Origin: Bacteroidales bacterium
GTDB lineage: Bacteria; Bacteroidota; Bacteroidia; Bacteroidales; UBA932
Assembly: GCA_017428725.1 (NCBI GenBank)
Contig: JAFRQH010000009.1
Location: 62,001 to 126,000 of the forward strand
Reading direction: 5' to 3'
Length of the DNA stretch: 64,000 nt
Shown here: piece by piece, positions 40,363 to 49,488 of the stretch
Numbering within the stretch: the stretch's first letter is position 1
Layout of the letters: the number at the start of each line of letters is the position of its first letter
Made by a program: the position numbers and the translations under genes
The notes under the pieces: generated by a model
Seen by the model: the letters and a program-made list of their open reading frames with translations, nothing else
What the model was told of the DNA's origin: nothing
The model's database searches: none

Positions 40363-42840
40363 CTAGCGGGGCCGGCCGGTGGGCTGGGTGTAGAACGGCC
40401 AGTAGATGCCGAGTTTGAGACCGTCCATCCCGTTGGCGGTCACAGTGTAGCGGTCGGCGCTGAAGTAGTCGAACTTGCGCAGCGGCCAGCCGCCGCCGGC
40501 GTTTTGGTATTTGATGAACACGCAGGCGCGCTTCCACTGGACATTGACGAACACGTCGAAGATGGGACCGTTGGTGTAGAGGCGGTCGGTCTGGTTGTAG
40601 AAGACGCCCAGGTTGGGATTCCAGGCGGGGGAATGCCAGGGGGTATTGTAGTACGCGTCGGCCCCGACCTGCATCACCATCACGTTCTGGCGCTGCTCGT
40701 TGCGCTGCACCACGAACTGGAGGTAGTAGCGGAGGTTGAAGGCCGCGGCGGGCAGGGGGAGGACCTCCGGGTTGGAGGAGACCTGCAGCAGGACGCGGTG
40801 GTCGAGGTGGACGGGCCCCAGCGCGAAATCCTTGCGGAGGTTGGCCGCCAGCACGCTCATCGCCGCGGCGTTCTGCCGGATGATGCCGTCGGTGCCGTAG
40901 TACAGGTTGTTCCCCAGCAGGGCGTAGCCCACGTCGGCGGACAGGCGCCAGCGCGGGATGTCCAGCCGGCCCTGGACGCGGGTTGTGGAGATCTTGCCGA
41001 ACTCGTTGTCCCAGCTGAAATGGTTGAGGTTGAGGTGCTGCTGGTAGTAGGTCGGCTCCTGCAGCGTGGTCTCGAAGTGGGCCGACAGGGTGATCGGGCT
41101 TTTGCGGGCCCGCCGGAACGGGAAGAAGCGGAAGGAGGCGTTGGCCTCGATCCCGAGGTCGCCGAAGTCGTGGCCCAGCAGCACGTAGCGGGCCTTGGCG
41201 TCCCAGAAGGCGTTGTCCCGCAGCTGGCCCTCTGCCCCGGCATAGAGGTAGACGGAGTTCTCCACGTGCTTGGTCGGACGGACCGTCGTGCTGTCGAAGT
41301 ACTGCTTGAGGTAGTCGCCGATGCCGACGTCCAGCTTGGAGACGACTCCGGTGGCGGACCAGGGCTGCAGGCGGATGTAGACCTTGTTGTCGAGGCGCGC
41401 CACGCGCAGCGAGTCGTCGCTGGCTTCGCCGTAGCGGTAGAGCTTGTAGAAGTCTACGCCGGTGCTGCCGGGGATGAGGTCCACGTAGTTGCGGGTGTAG
41501 GTGGAGAACTCGCTGCTGTGGCCGATGTAGGCCGTGGTGATGTCGCGGTCCAGGCTGTCGGCGTTGAAATGGAAGGTGCTGTCGCGCTTTGCGCGCATCC
41601 GGCTGATGAAGGTGAAGGGGATGCGGAGCTGCTGGTCCAGGAAGAAGGTGTTCTTCTTGATCTTGGATGAGGCGCCGGACAGGGCCACGCGGATGTCACG
41701 CGCGTCCACCGTGGTGTCGCGGATCCAGCTGATGTCCACGATGCCGCCGTTCTCCTGGCGGTTGACGACATTGCGGATGAAGCCCGCGTGCATCGTGTAG
41801 CGTTTGCCCAGGTAGTTGGCCTGGACCACGGAGGTCTTGTTGGCGGTCTGTTCGCTCTCCAGGATGCCTCCGCCGCCGAAGCGGTCGAACATCAGGGCGA
41901 AGTTCAGCGCCGGAGTGATGTTCTGGGTGGTGAAGAGGTGCAGGTTGTCGGACTCCTTGTCGCGGTTGGCGAGCAGGGTGCCGTAGTAGGCGAGTTCGGT
42001 GTAGGGGACCTTGGTGTTATAGTGCGGCAGCGTGCGGTGGGAGTAGCTCCAGGACTCCTGCGCGTCATAGAACTCCACGCCCTCGTCGCTGCGGCGCAGG
42101 AACCAGTTGTAGTACTGGACCGGCGAGCCGGCCACGCCCAGCCAGCTGGCGTTGACGTCCTGCCGGTGGAAAGGGTAGTCGTGGAAGTGGTAGTTATAGG
42201 TGGTGTCCGGGACGTAGGCGGACATCTTGCCGAAGTCCGGGTCGCGCGTCCAGGCCACGATGCGCTTGTAGTAGAGCGAGTCGGGCAGGGCGTAGGTCTC
42301 CAGGATGCGCGGGGTGGTCTCGATGAGGGAATCGCGGATGTTCTGGCGCTCCTCCCGGACCTTGGCGAGCGAGTCCATCCGGGCCAGTTTGAGCTGGCCC
42401 TTGCGCTCCAGGTCGTAGGCGCGGCGCTCTTTAGGCGGGAGCGCGGCGTACCAGGCATCGAAGGCGGCCTTGGCCCTGGCGGTCGAATCCACGATCCACA
42501 GGGAGTCGAGTTTGCTCCAGAGCGCGGTGTCGAGCTGCGCCTTGAAGGAGTCGCGCGGGCTCAGCCGCTCCACCGTGTCGGTGGGCGCTGCGAGCGCAAG
42601 CGTGTCCGCGATGTCCGCGGAGGTGGTGTCCTGCACGGTGATCTCCTCGAGCGAGAGGGTGCGGCGCAGCTTGTACCCGCCCCGGGGGTACACCACCGTG
42701 TCCGGCGCGTGCACGTTTGCGGCGACGGACAGCGGCGCGGCGTCCGCCCGTCCGGGAGACTCCGCTGCCGGGAAAAGGATCCCCGCAGCGGCGAAGGACG
42801 TCACGGCGACCGGAAACAATATGCGCGAAAGAAGGCTCAC
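40363..42840 (-). CDS. putative outer-membrane porin
   Basis: An 825-residue protein with an N-terminal hydrophobic segment (LFPVAVTSFAAAGILFPAA), a charged region to about residue 185, then a long stretch of alternating aromatic strands ending in IYWPFYTQPTGRPR. It fits the large putative porin family of Bacteroidetes. The start is uncertain: the GTG at 42840 lies only 8 bp after a TATCTTTG box, so either the mRNA is leaderless or a later start such as the GTG near 42804 is used. It is cotranscribed with the lytic transglycosylase. Confidence 0.75.
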   Translation of the reverse strand: MSLLSRILFPVAVTSFAAAGILFPAAESPGRADAAPLSVAANVHAPDTVVYPRGGYKLRRTLSLEEITVQDTTSADIADTLALAAPTDTVERLSPRDSFKAQLDTALWSKLDSLWIVDSTARAKAAFDAWYAALPPKERRAYDLERKGQLKLARMDSLAKVREERQNIRDSLIETTPRILETYALPDSLYYKRIVAWTRDPDFGKMSAYVPDTTYNYHFHDYPFHRQDVNASWLGVAGSPVQYYNWFLRRSDEGVEFYDAQESWSYSHRTLPHYNTKVPYTELAYYGTLLANRDKESDNLHLFTTQNITPALNFALMFDRFGGGGILESEQTANKTSVVQANYLGKRYTMHAGFIRNVVNRQENGGIVDISWIRDTTVDARDIRVALSGASSKIKKNTFFLDQQLRIPFTFISRMRAKRDSTFHFNADSLDRDITTAYIGHSSEFSTYTRNYVDLIPGSTGVDFYKLYRYGEASDDSLRVARLDNKVYIRLQPWSATGVVSKLDVGIGDYLKQYFDSTTVRPTKHVENSVYLYAGAEGQLRDNAFWDAKARYVLLGHDFGDLGIEANASFRFFPFRRARKSPITLSAHFETTLQEPTYYQQHLNLNHFSWDNEFGKISTTRVQGRLDIPRWRLSADVGYALLGNNLYYGTDGIIRQNAAAMSVLAANLRKDFALGPVHLDHRVLLQVSSNPEVLPLPAAAFNLRYYLQFVVQRNEQRQNVMVMQVGADAYYNTPWHSPAWNPNLGVFYNQTDRLYTNGPIFDVFVNVQWKRACVFIKYQNAGGGWPLRKFDYFSADRYTVTANGMDGLKLGIYWPFYTQPTGRPR

Positions 42841-42847
42841 AATCAGA

Positions 42848-42893
42848 CAAAGATAAGGACTTTTGGGGGATTCTCAAAAAGTGCGTAAATTCG
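42848..42893. promoter_or_regulatory. divergent promoters between porin and AmgK-like genes
   Basis: CAAAGATA (42848-42855) gives TATCTTTG leftward; TAAATTCG (42886-42893, seven of eight consensus bases) points right. Both boxes sit 8-9 bp from the start codons they serve, implying very short leaders. Confidence 0.5.
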
Positions 42894-42902
42894 CCTTCGG
42901 TT

Positions 42903-43931
42903 ATGCAACGACTCATCAGACTCTACCGCGACTGGTCCGAAGAAGCCCCGGACCGGTGCGACCTGCTGCCCCTGTCGGGCAGCGCCCGCAAGTATTACCG
43001 CCTGTCCGGTCCCGCCGGGACGGTGGTCGGCTGCATCGGCACGAACCCGGCCGAGAACCGCGCCTTCCTGACGATCGATGCGCAGTTCTGTGACCACGGC
43101 CTGCACGCCCCGGCGGTCTACGCCGTGTCGGCGGACGGGATGGCCTACCTGCAGGAGGACCTGGGCGGCGGCCAGCTCTTCGAGCTGCTGAAGCCCGCGC
43201 TCGCGGACGGCAGCTTCACGCCGGAGCAGCGCGACTGGCTGCACGACACGATGGCCCTGCTGCCCGCCGTGCAGTTCAAGGTGGGGGAGGGTCTGGACTG
43301 GGACGTCTGCTTCCCCGACCGGGAGTTCAACGCCCGGATGGTGGACTTCGACCTCAATTACTTCAAGTACGACTTCCTCAAGCTCACGGGCCTGGAATTC
43401 AATGAGATCCGCCTGCAGGACGACTTCGACCGCCTGCGTGCCGACGCGCTGGATTTCGATGGGGACACCTTTATGTACCGCGACTTCCAGGCGCGCAACG
43501 TGATGATCAAGGACGGCGAGCCCTGCTTCATCGACTTCCAGGGCGGGCGGCGCGGCCCGGTGCAGTACGACCTCGCCTCCTTCCTCTGGAACGCCGGCAC
43601 GCACTTCAGCGCGCCCCTGCGCCGCGAGCTGGAGCAGGTCTACCTGCGCTCGCTCGATGCCTTCCGGCCGGTGGACGAGCCGGCATTCTACCGGCAGTAC
43701 CGCCTGCTCACGCTCGTGCGCCTGCTCCAGGAGACGGGCGCCTACGGCTTCCGGGGCCTGGTGGAGCGAAAGCAGCTCTTCCTGGACTGCATCCCCACGG
43801 TGCTGGGCTGCTTCCGGGAGCTTACGGCCGAGCCCTTCGCGCGCTACCCCTACCTGACGGAAGTCCTGCAGCGGCTCGCTTCGGAATGGGACGGACGGAC
43901 GATCATCCCCGGAATGGAGGTGGCCCTATGA
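42903..43931 (+). CDS. AmgK-like sugar kinase (aminoglycoside-phosphotransferase fold)
   Basis: A 342-residue kinase of the APH fold. The catalytic loop reads YRDFQARNVMI and the metal motif FIDFQGGRRGPVQYDLAS, the pattern of AmgK-type N-acetylmuramate/N-acetylglucosamine kinases. These make MurNAc-1-phosphate from recycled cell wall. ATG 42903 begins conserved sequence; the open frame upstream to 42717 overlaps the divergent porin gene. The stop overlaps the next ATG by 4 bp, matching the AmgK-MurU gene pair. Substrate assignment rests on that pairing. Confidence 0.8.
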   Translation: MQRLIRLYRDWSEEAPDRCDLLPLSGSARKYYRLSGPAGTVVGCIGTNPAENRAFLTIDAQFCDHGLHAPAVYAVSADGMAYLQEDLGGGQLFELLKPALADGSFTPEQRDWLHDTMALLPAVQFKVGEGLDWDVCFPDREFNARMVDFDLNYFKYDFLKLTGLEFNEIRLQDDFDRLRADALDFDGDTFMYRDFQARNVMIKDGEPCFIDFQGGRRGPVQYDLASFLWNAGTHFSAPLRRELEQVYLRSLDAFRPVDEPAFYRQYRLLTLVRLLQETGAYGFRGLVERKQLFLDCIPTVLGCFRELTAEPFARYPYLTEVLQRLASEWDGRTIIPGMEVAL

Positions 43932-44662
43932 AAGCGCTGATCTTCGCCGCCGGGCTCGGGACCCGGCTCCGGCCGCTCACGGACACGATGCCCAAGGCGC
44001 TCGTCCCCGTGGGCGGCGTGCCGATGCTCCAGCGCGTGCTCTGCAAGCTGCGCGACGCCGGGCTCGGGCCGTTCGTCGTGAACGTCCACCATTTCGCGGA
44101 ACAGATCGAGGATTTCCTCTCGGAGAATGCCGGTTTCGGCGCGCAGGTCGCCATCTCGCACGAGACGGCCGAGCCGCTGGAGACCGGCGGCGGGATCCGC
44201 CACGCCGCCCCGCTGCTCGCCTCGCCCGAGGGCCGCTTCCTCGTCCACAACGTGGACATCCTCAGCGACCTGGACGTGCGCTGGTTCCTGCAGCAGGACG
44301 ACCCTTCGTCGCTGGCCACGCTCCTGCTCATCGACGCCCCGGCCGACCGCTACCTGCTCTTCGACGACGACATGCGTCTGGTGGGCTGGACCAACGTCCG
44401 CACGGGCGAAGTCAAGAGCCCCTACCTGCCGGACTTCGACCCTTCGGAATACCGCCGCTACTCCTTCTGCGGCATCCACATCGTCTCCGAGGCCGTCTTC
44501 GACAAGATGGCCGCCTGGCCGGAGAAGTTCTCCATCATCGATTTCTATCTCAGCGAGTGCGCAGACGGAAAGGTCCGGGGCGTGCTGGCCCCGGACCTCC
44601 GGCTGATCGACATCGGCAGCCCCGCCAAACTGGCGGAGGCTAATCGGTGCGTACAGGAATAA
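43928..44662 (+). CDS. MurU-like sugar-1-phosphate nucleotidyltransferase
   Basis: A 244-residue nucleotidyltransferase with the signature AAGLGTRLRPLTDTMPKALV at the N-terminus, ETGGGIRHAAPLL and HNVDILSDLD. MurU makes UDP-MurNAc from MurNAc-1-phosphate and UTP, bypassing de novo synthesis and the fosfomycin target. Its pairing with an AmgK-like kinase supports this over a mannose-1-phosphate role. The last 23 bp overlap the end of the convergent GH106/GH28 gene. Confidence 0.8.
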   Translation: MKALIFAAGLGTRLRPLTDTMPKALVPVGGVPMLQRVLCKLRDAGLGPFVVNVHHFAEQIEDFLSENAGFGAQVAISHETAEPLETGGGIRHAAPLLASPEGRFLVHNVDILSDLDVRWFLQQDDPSSLATLLLIDAPADRYLLFDDDMRLVGWTNVRTGEVKSPYLPDFDPSEYRRYSFCGIHIVSEAVFDKMAAWPEKFSIIDFYLSECADGKVRGVLAPDLRLIDIGSPAKLAEANRCVQE

Positions 44663-47600
44663 AGGTCGGTCCGTTGTGGACGATCAGCTCGACGCCGTCG
44701 AAGCTGACGCCGGGTGCGTTGCCGAGAGTCAGGCCGGTCTCGGCCTCGAAGCGGCAGTTCTCGAAGTGGAAGACATCGGAGCCGAAGGGCGAGACCGGGA
44801 AGGCGTTCATCGTGCCGAGCTTCGCACCCTTGGCGCGGACGTTGCGGATCGTGATGTTGCGCAGCTGCGTGACCGGGTCGGCATAGACCGGCTGCTGGCC
44901 GGACGGGCGCCGCGTGTTCCAGTCGAGGTTGATGTCCAGGATGTTGCGGACGTTCTCGATCTCGTAGTCCTCGAAGGTGATGTTCTCCACCCAGCCGCCG
45001 CGCGGGGGCTGGCTCTTGAAGCGGATCGGGCCCCAGTTGTCGCCGTCCACCTTGATGCGGCGGGAGGTGACGTTGCGGATGCCGCCGGAGATCTCGCTGC
45101 CCATCGTCACGGCGCCGTGGCCGTAGGCGAAGTGGCAGTCCTCGATGAGGATGTTCTCGCTGGGACGCCCGACGCGGCGCCCGTCCTCGTCCTTGCCGGA
45201 CTTGATGGAGATGTCGTCGTCGTGGACGTGGATGAAGCAGTTGGCGATGTACACGTCGGAGCAGGAATCGATGTCGAGCCCGTCCGAGCTGGGGATGTAG
45301 TCGATGGCGCGGATGTCCAGCCCGTCAATCGTGAAGCCGCGGGTGTAAAGGACGTGGACGCACCACGAGGCCTGGTTCTGCAGGTGCAGCCCCGTGATGG
45401 ATCCGCCGTCGCAGCCGGTCAGGCAGATCAGGCGCGGACGACCGGTGGTCCCGAAGGGGATCTTGCTCCACGCCACGCCGTTGCCGTCGATGGTACCCTG
45501 GCCGCTCACGCGGACGTTCTCGGAGTTGTCGAAGTTGAGGAAGGCGCAGCGCCACTCGCGCTCGATGCCCTCGAAGCGGGTCTTGACGATGGGATAGTCG
45601 TCCGGGTTGACGGTCCCCTGCAGGAAGGCCTTCTTCTCCACGCGCAGGTTGACCCCGCGCGGGAAGAAGAGCGCGCCGCTGAGGTACTTGCCGGCCGGGA
45701 AGACCACCGTGCCGCCGCCCTCGGCCGCGGCGCGGTCGATCACGGCCTGGATGGCCGCCGTCTCCACGCCCTTGCCCTTGACGCCGAACTTCTTGACGTT
45801 GTACTCCTTGGTGCCGCGCTCGATGGAGATGATCTTGCTCTCCCAGCGGGCGAGGTCGAGGGCCAGTTGGACCTTGCCTCCGGTGTGCTCGGCCGGGATG
45901 GTGCGGACCTCGCCGGTGGTGGCGTCCCACTCCTTCACGATGCCGTCGGCATCGAACTCGGCCATGAACAGTGCATCCTTCTCACCCTCGTTGAAGAGGA
46001 AATAGACCACCCCGTCCGGCATCACGCGGCGCGTGTAGCGGACGGCGTAGGTCGCGGGCTCCACGATGGGACCCTGACCCCGGGGCGGGTTGCGCATCAT
46101 CCGGTCGGTGTCGATCATCGGCAGGATGGTCATCTCGGGGACGTCGGGCATCGCCGCATACACGTTGGCGGTCCAACTCACGGACGGCTCCTCGAGCCAG
46201 TCGGGCGTGTCGGGCAGGGGCTTGGGATCCATGAAGCTGCGCCCCACGAGCATCGTGGGCTTGCGGCCCCAGAACAGGACCTTGCCGCCGGTCTTGGCGA
46301 AGTCGCTGATCACGGCGAAAGCCTCTTCGGAGAGGACGTCCGAGGAGGGGATCACGAGGGTCTGGTAGCGCTGGCCGCTGCGGTTGACGAGCGTGCCGCC
46401 GCTGACGGTGAGCGCCTCCTTGAAGGCGTCGTCGTCCAGCCAGTCGAAGTCAAACTGGTGCTTGAGCAGCAGCTGGGCCATCTCCACGAGGTCGGGATTG
46501 ACGGACTGGTCGTTGAGCCAGAAGGTCATCGTGGGGTAGTAGACGGCTACGCGCGCACCCGGCTCGCCGAGGGCCATCAGGTACGTGGCGCGGTTGGTGT
46601 AGTCGTTGAGCCCCTTCATCCCCGGGTCGGTCATCCAGTTGGGCTTCTCGGAGCCGCCCATCCAGAACATGAACTCGAAGAAATTGATGCCGCGGACCAC
46701 CTGGTAGTCCACCGCGTACTTGGCCGTGGGGATGGTGGGCGGGGTGTTGTAGGCCGCGAAGCTCTCGCTGAAGGCGCGCGGCTTGCCGTAGGCGTGGCTG
46801 ACGGACGAGGCGAACTTGGGGAAGTCGTTGACCGTCTCGGGCCAGATCTGGTTCCAGATGGCGTCCACGCCCGGCACCTGCACGCGGCTGAGGTCGCGGA
46901 AGAAGTTGCCCTCGGCGCGGATGCAGACCGGCATGTTGTGGTCGTTGTTGAGGTGGGTGATGTGCGCGAGGCCGTTCGCCTCGCACCACTCGGCCTGCTG
47001 CTGGAAGAAGTTGGTGGCGAACAGTTCGGACCACACGTCCCAGTAGTCGGCGCGGAAGCGGCGCTCGCGCACGGTCTGCGTGCGGGCGAGCAGGCTGGCG
47101 AGCCAGGGCGTGGGGTCGTAGCCCTTGCGGGCGACGAACTCCTCGACCATCTTCGGGGTCCAGGGGGTGTAGGCGAAGTCCGGCTCATCCCCGCGGAATC
47201 CCAGGAGCGTCTTGCCGAACTCCTCGCCCAGGTATTTCTTGTACTGCTCGTGGGTCCAGTCGATGAACTGGCGCACGGCCTCGGGGCTGAGGTAGTCGCA
47301 GATGGAGTTGGAGGTGTCCTTGCCGCCCGTCGGGTTGTTGACGGCGCGGGTGTTGCCGGTGCGGAAGTCCGTGCCGGCGAACACGATGTCCCAGTCGTCC
47401 AGGCCGGCGTTGAAGCTGAACTTGCCGTCCTGGATCTCCACGGTGCGGTTGGGCGCGCCGGAGCGGCTCACGGCCACGGCGCTCAGCGCCCGGGGCGGGA
47501 CCGCCTGGCCGCGCAGCACGCTGCCGCGCGCCACGTGGATGGTGTCCACGGCCACGACGGCCTTCATCCGCAGGTCCGGGCGTTCCCGGGTGAACTTCCC

Positions 47601-47984
47601 CCCGGCGAAGCCGCTGGGATACTTGCCTTCGTCGATGAGCCAGACCTTCAGGCCGCGGGCCTTGGCCTCCATCACGCCGGCGCGGATGCCCTCGAACCAG
47701 CCCTCGGAGAGGTACTCGTACGGCAGCCGGTAGCCGGCCTCGAAGATGACGGAGCGGAAGCCCTTGGTCTTAATGGAATCGAGGTCGTGGCGGATGGTCT
47801 CGATGTCCATCGGACCCTCCCAGCCCCAGATTACGTGGCTGGCGAACTCGAGGGGCGGGTTGTCGAATTGCTTCGCCGCCTCGGAAAGCGGCGTGCGGTG
47901 GATGCCGGCCCAGGAGTGCTCCTGAGCGACAAGTGCCTGCCCCGCAACCAGCAGGGCAAGGCACAAAGTCGTGATTTTCTTCAT
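44640..47984 (-). CDS. fused GH106-like rhamnosidase and GH28 galacturonidase
   Basis: A 1114-residue secreted enzyme with signal peptide MKKITTLCLALLVAGQALVAQ. Residues about 40-740 resemble GH106 alpha-L-rhamnosidases (FASHVIWGWEGPMD, GFRSVIFEAGYRLPYEYLS, WLIDEGKYPSGFAGGKF, LGFRGDEPDF). Residues about 745-1114 are a GH28 beta-helix: SSDGLDIDSCSD, HVHDDDISIKSG near 920, YGHGAVTMGSE near 955, and IRFKSQ. The GH28 acidic residues and GHG His are present. Together they would split the alternating rhamnose-galacturonate backbone of RG-I. The GH105 gene lies 1 bp upstream, forming a two-gene operon for unsaturated and saturated RG-I ends. Confidence 0.82.
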   Translation of the reverse strand: MKKITTLCLALLVAGQALVAQEHSWAGIHRTPLSEAAKQFDNPPLEFASHVIWGWEGPMDIETIRHDLDSIKTKGFRSVIFEAGYRLPYEYLSEGWFEGIRAGVMEAKARGLKVWLIDEGKYPSGFAGGKFTRERPDLRMKAVVAVDTIHVARGSVLRGQAVPPRALSAVAVSRSGAPNRTVEIQDGKFSFNAGLDDWDIVFAGTDFRTGNTRAVNNPTGGKDTSNSICDYLSPEAVRQFIDWTHEQYKKYLGEEFGKTLLGFRGDEPDFAYTPWTPKMVEEFVARKGYDPTPWLASLLARTQTVRERRFRADYWDVWSELFATNFFQQQAEWCEANGLAHITHLNNDHNMPVCIRAEGNFFRDLSRVQVPGVDAIWNQIWPETVNDFPKFASSVSHAYGKPRAFSESFAAYNTPPTIPTAKYAVDYQVVRGINFFEFMFWMGGSEKPNWMTDPGMKGLNDYTNRATYLMALGEPGARVAVYYPTMTFWLNDQSVNPDLVEMAQLLLKHQFDFDWLDDDAFKEALTVSGGTLVNRSGQRYQTLVIPSSDVLSEEAFAVISDFAKTGGKVLFWGRKPTMLVGRSFMDPKPLPDTPDWLEEPSVSWTANVYAAMPDVPEMTILPMIDTDRMMRNPPRGQGPIVEPATYAVRYTRRVMPDGVVYFLFNEGEKDALFMAEFDADGIVKEWDATTGEVRTIPAEHTGGKVQLALDLARWESKIISIERGTKEYNVKKFGVKGKGVETAAIQAVIDRAAAEGGGTVVFPAGKYLSGALFFPRGVNLRVEKKAFLQGTVNPDDYPIVKTRFEGIEREWRCAFLNFDNSENVRVSGQGTIDGNGVAWSKIPFGTTGRPRLICLTGCDGGSITGLHLQNQASWCVHVLYTRGFTIDGLDIRAIDYIPSSDGLDIDSCSDVYIANCFIHVHDDDISIKSGKDEDGRRVGRPSENILIEDCHFAYGHGAVTMGSEISGGIRNVTSRRIKVDGDNWGPIRFKSQPPRGGWVENITFEDYEIENVRNILDINLDWNTRRPSGQQPVYADPVTQLRNITIRNVRAKGAKLGTMNAFPVSPFGSDVFHFENCRFEAETGLTLGNAPGVSFDGVELIVHNGPTFIPVRTD

Positions 47985-47985
47985 T

Positions 47986-49356
47986 TTACTTGCTGATGGA
48001 GAAGATGGCTCCCTTGTCGGAATAGTCCTCGTAGTAGAACTGGATGGCGCTGTCGTTCATCCGCGGGTGGAACTTGTCCAGCAGGCGCAGCACCTCGGCG
48101 CCGGCGAAGATGGCCGGGCCGTAGGCGTGGGCCGCGAACGGGCTGACCGGACGGTAGTAGTAGAACGCCGGGTCGAAGGCCATGCCCGTGCCCACGCAAG
48201 TGCCGTTGACCTTGCCTTCGTCGTCGATGATGGTATGCACGGCATCCCAGGCCAGCAGGGCGGCGGGACCGTACTCGAGCGGGTTGAGCCAGCCCTCGCA
48301 GACGCCGTGGGCGAAGCAGTAGGCGTAGATGGCGGTGGCGGAGGACTCCAGGTAGGAGTCGTTGCGGTCCACGAGCTGGTGCCAGAAGCCTTCGCCGCTC
48401 TGCAGGGCGGCGAGCCCCTTGACGTGCTTGCGGTAGAGGTCGAGGATCTCGGCACGGCCGGGATAGTTCTCCGGCAGGGCGTCGAGCACGTCGCACATCG
48501 TCAGGATGGCCCAGCCGTTGGCGCGGCCCCAGTGGTAGGCGGGATGCTCGTCCATCTCCTGCACCCAGCCGTGGCGGAAGAGGTTCTTCTCCGGGACCCA
48601 CATCTTGTCCTTGAACAGGCGGATCTGGCGGACGGCCTCGTCAAAGTAGCGGCGGTCGCCGGTGAGCTTGCCGTACCAGGCCAGGGCGGGGATGCCCATG
48701 AACATGTCGTCCAGCCACACGGTGTTGAGCTGCGGCCGGTTGCGGGCCAGCGTGCCGTCCTTGAGGCGGAACTCCTTGTTCATGATGTAGTCGGCGTAGA
48801 GGTCGATGAGCGGACGGAGGTTCAGCTCGGGGTGGGCCACCTGGTCCTTGATCATCGACACGCACACGGCGCCGCAGTCGTCCAGCGCGTGCGGGGTCAT
48901 CGTGACGCTGATCCTGTGGGCGGGCTTGCCGTTCGTGGCGCGGTATTCCTCGGCCTGGGTGGCCAGCAGTTTGTGGCGGTTGTACGTATAGTCGGTAAAG
49001 GCCTTGTCGCCCGTGGTGGCGCCGGCGGTGAGCATGGCGGCGTAGGTCACGCCCCACTCATAGCTGTTCAGACGGAAGGCGCCGCGGGGGATCTCCCCGT
49101 CCTCGCCGGGCTGCCAGGGCGTCTCGGCGTCCACGAACTTGAGGATGCGGTCCAGGTCGGCCTTGATATCCTCCTTGGTGGGCACGCCGTAGGGGATCTT
49201 GTAGTCGGGCTGCAGCAGGTGCAGGGGGGTGTTGGAGTCGTTCTGCACGGCTTGGGCTTGCTCTTCGGCGGCCGGCTGCGGGCCGCAGGCGCACACGCCG
49301 GCGAGCAGGACACAAGCGGCGAGCAGGAGGCTGGAATGCTGTCTCATCTTCATCAT
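47986..49356 (-). CDS. GH105 unsaturated rhamnogalacturonyl hydrolase, lipoprotein
   Basis: A 456-residue YteR/YesR-like enzyme that removes the unsaturated galacturonate left by rhamnogalacturonan lyases. The (alpha/alpha) barrel shows LNTVWLDDMFMGIPALAWYG, YHWGRANGWAILTMCDVLDALP, HQLVDRNDSYLESSATAIYAY and VNGTCVGTG. The N-terminus MMKMRQHSSLLLAACVLLAG leads to CAC, a lipoprotein-type signal. ATG 49356 was chosen; the open frame to 49461 lacks signal features and includes the likely promoter region (CGAAGTTA at 49387-49394, a weak -7 box). The next gene starts one base after its stop. Confidence 0.9.
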   Translation of the reverse strand: MMKMRQHSSLLLAACVLLAGVCACGPQPAAEEQAQAVQNDSNTPLHLLQPDYKIPYGVPTKEDIKADLDRILKFVDAETPWQPGEDGEIPRGAFRLNSYEWGVTYAAMLTAGATTGDKAFTDYTYNRHKLLATQAEEYRATNGKPAHRISVTMTPHALDDCGAVCVSMIKDQVAHPELNLRPLIDLYADYIMNKEFRLKDGTLARNRPQLNTVWLDDMFMGIPALAWYGKLTGDRRYFDEAVRQIRLFKDKMWVPEKNLFRHGWVQEMDEHPAYHWGRANGWAILTMCDVLDALPENYPGRAEILDLYRKHVKGLAALQSGEGFWHQLVDRNDSYLESSATAIYAYCFAHGVCEGWLNPLEYGPAALLAWDAVHTIIDDEGKVNGTCVGTGMAFDPAFYYYRPVSPFAAHAYGPAIFAGAEVLRLLDKFHPRMNDSAIQFYYEDYSDKGAIFSISK

Positions 49357-49488
49357 AGGGATTGGAATGGTATCATTGGTTTTGTACGAAGTTACACAAA
49401 AAAAGGAAAAACCGGCCATTTTTCCGGAAAAACCCGGAGAAATGACCGATTCCTCGCGCAAGATTGAACAATCTGCGGACTTGTTTTC

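Noticed and set aside
44676..47996. 1106-codon open frame on the plus strand
   Set aside because: Antisense shadow of the GH106/GH28 gene; biased composition, no motifs, no promoter.
49387..49394. Strong promoter for the GH105 operon
   Set aside because: CGAAGTTA reads TAACTTCG, seven of eight consensus bases, with no -33 element; too weak to list as a feature.
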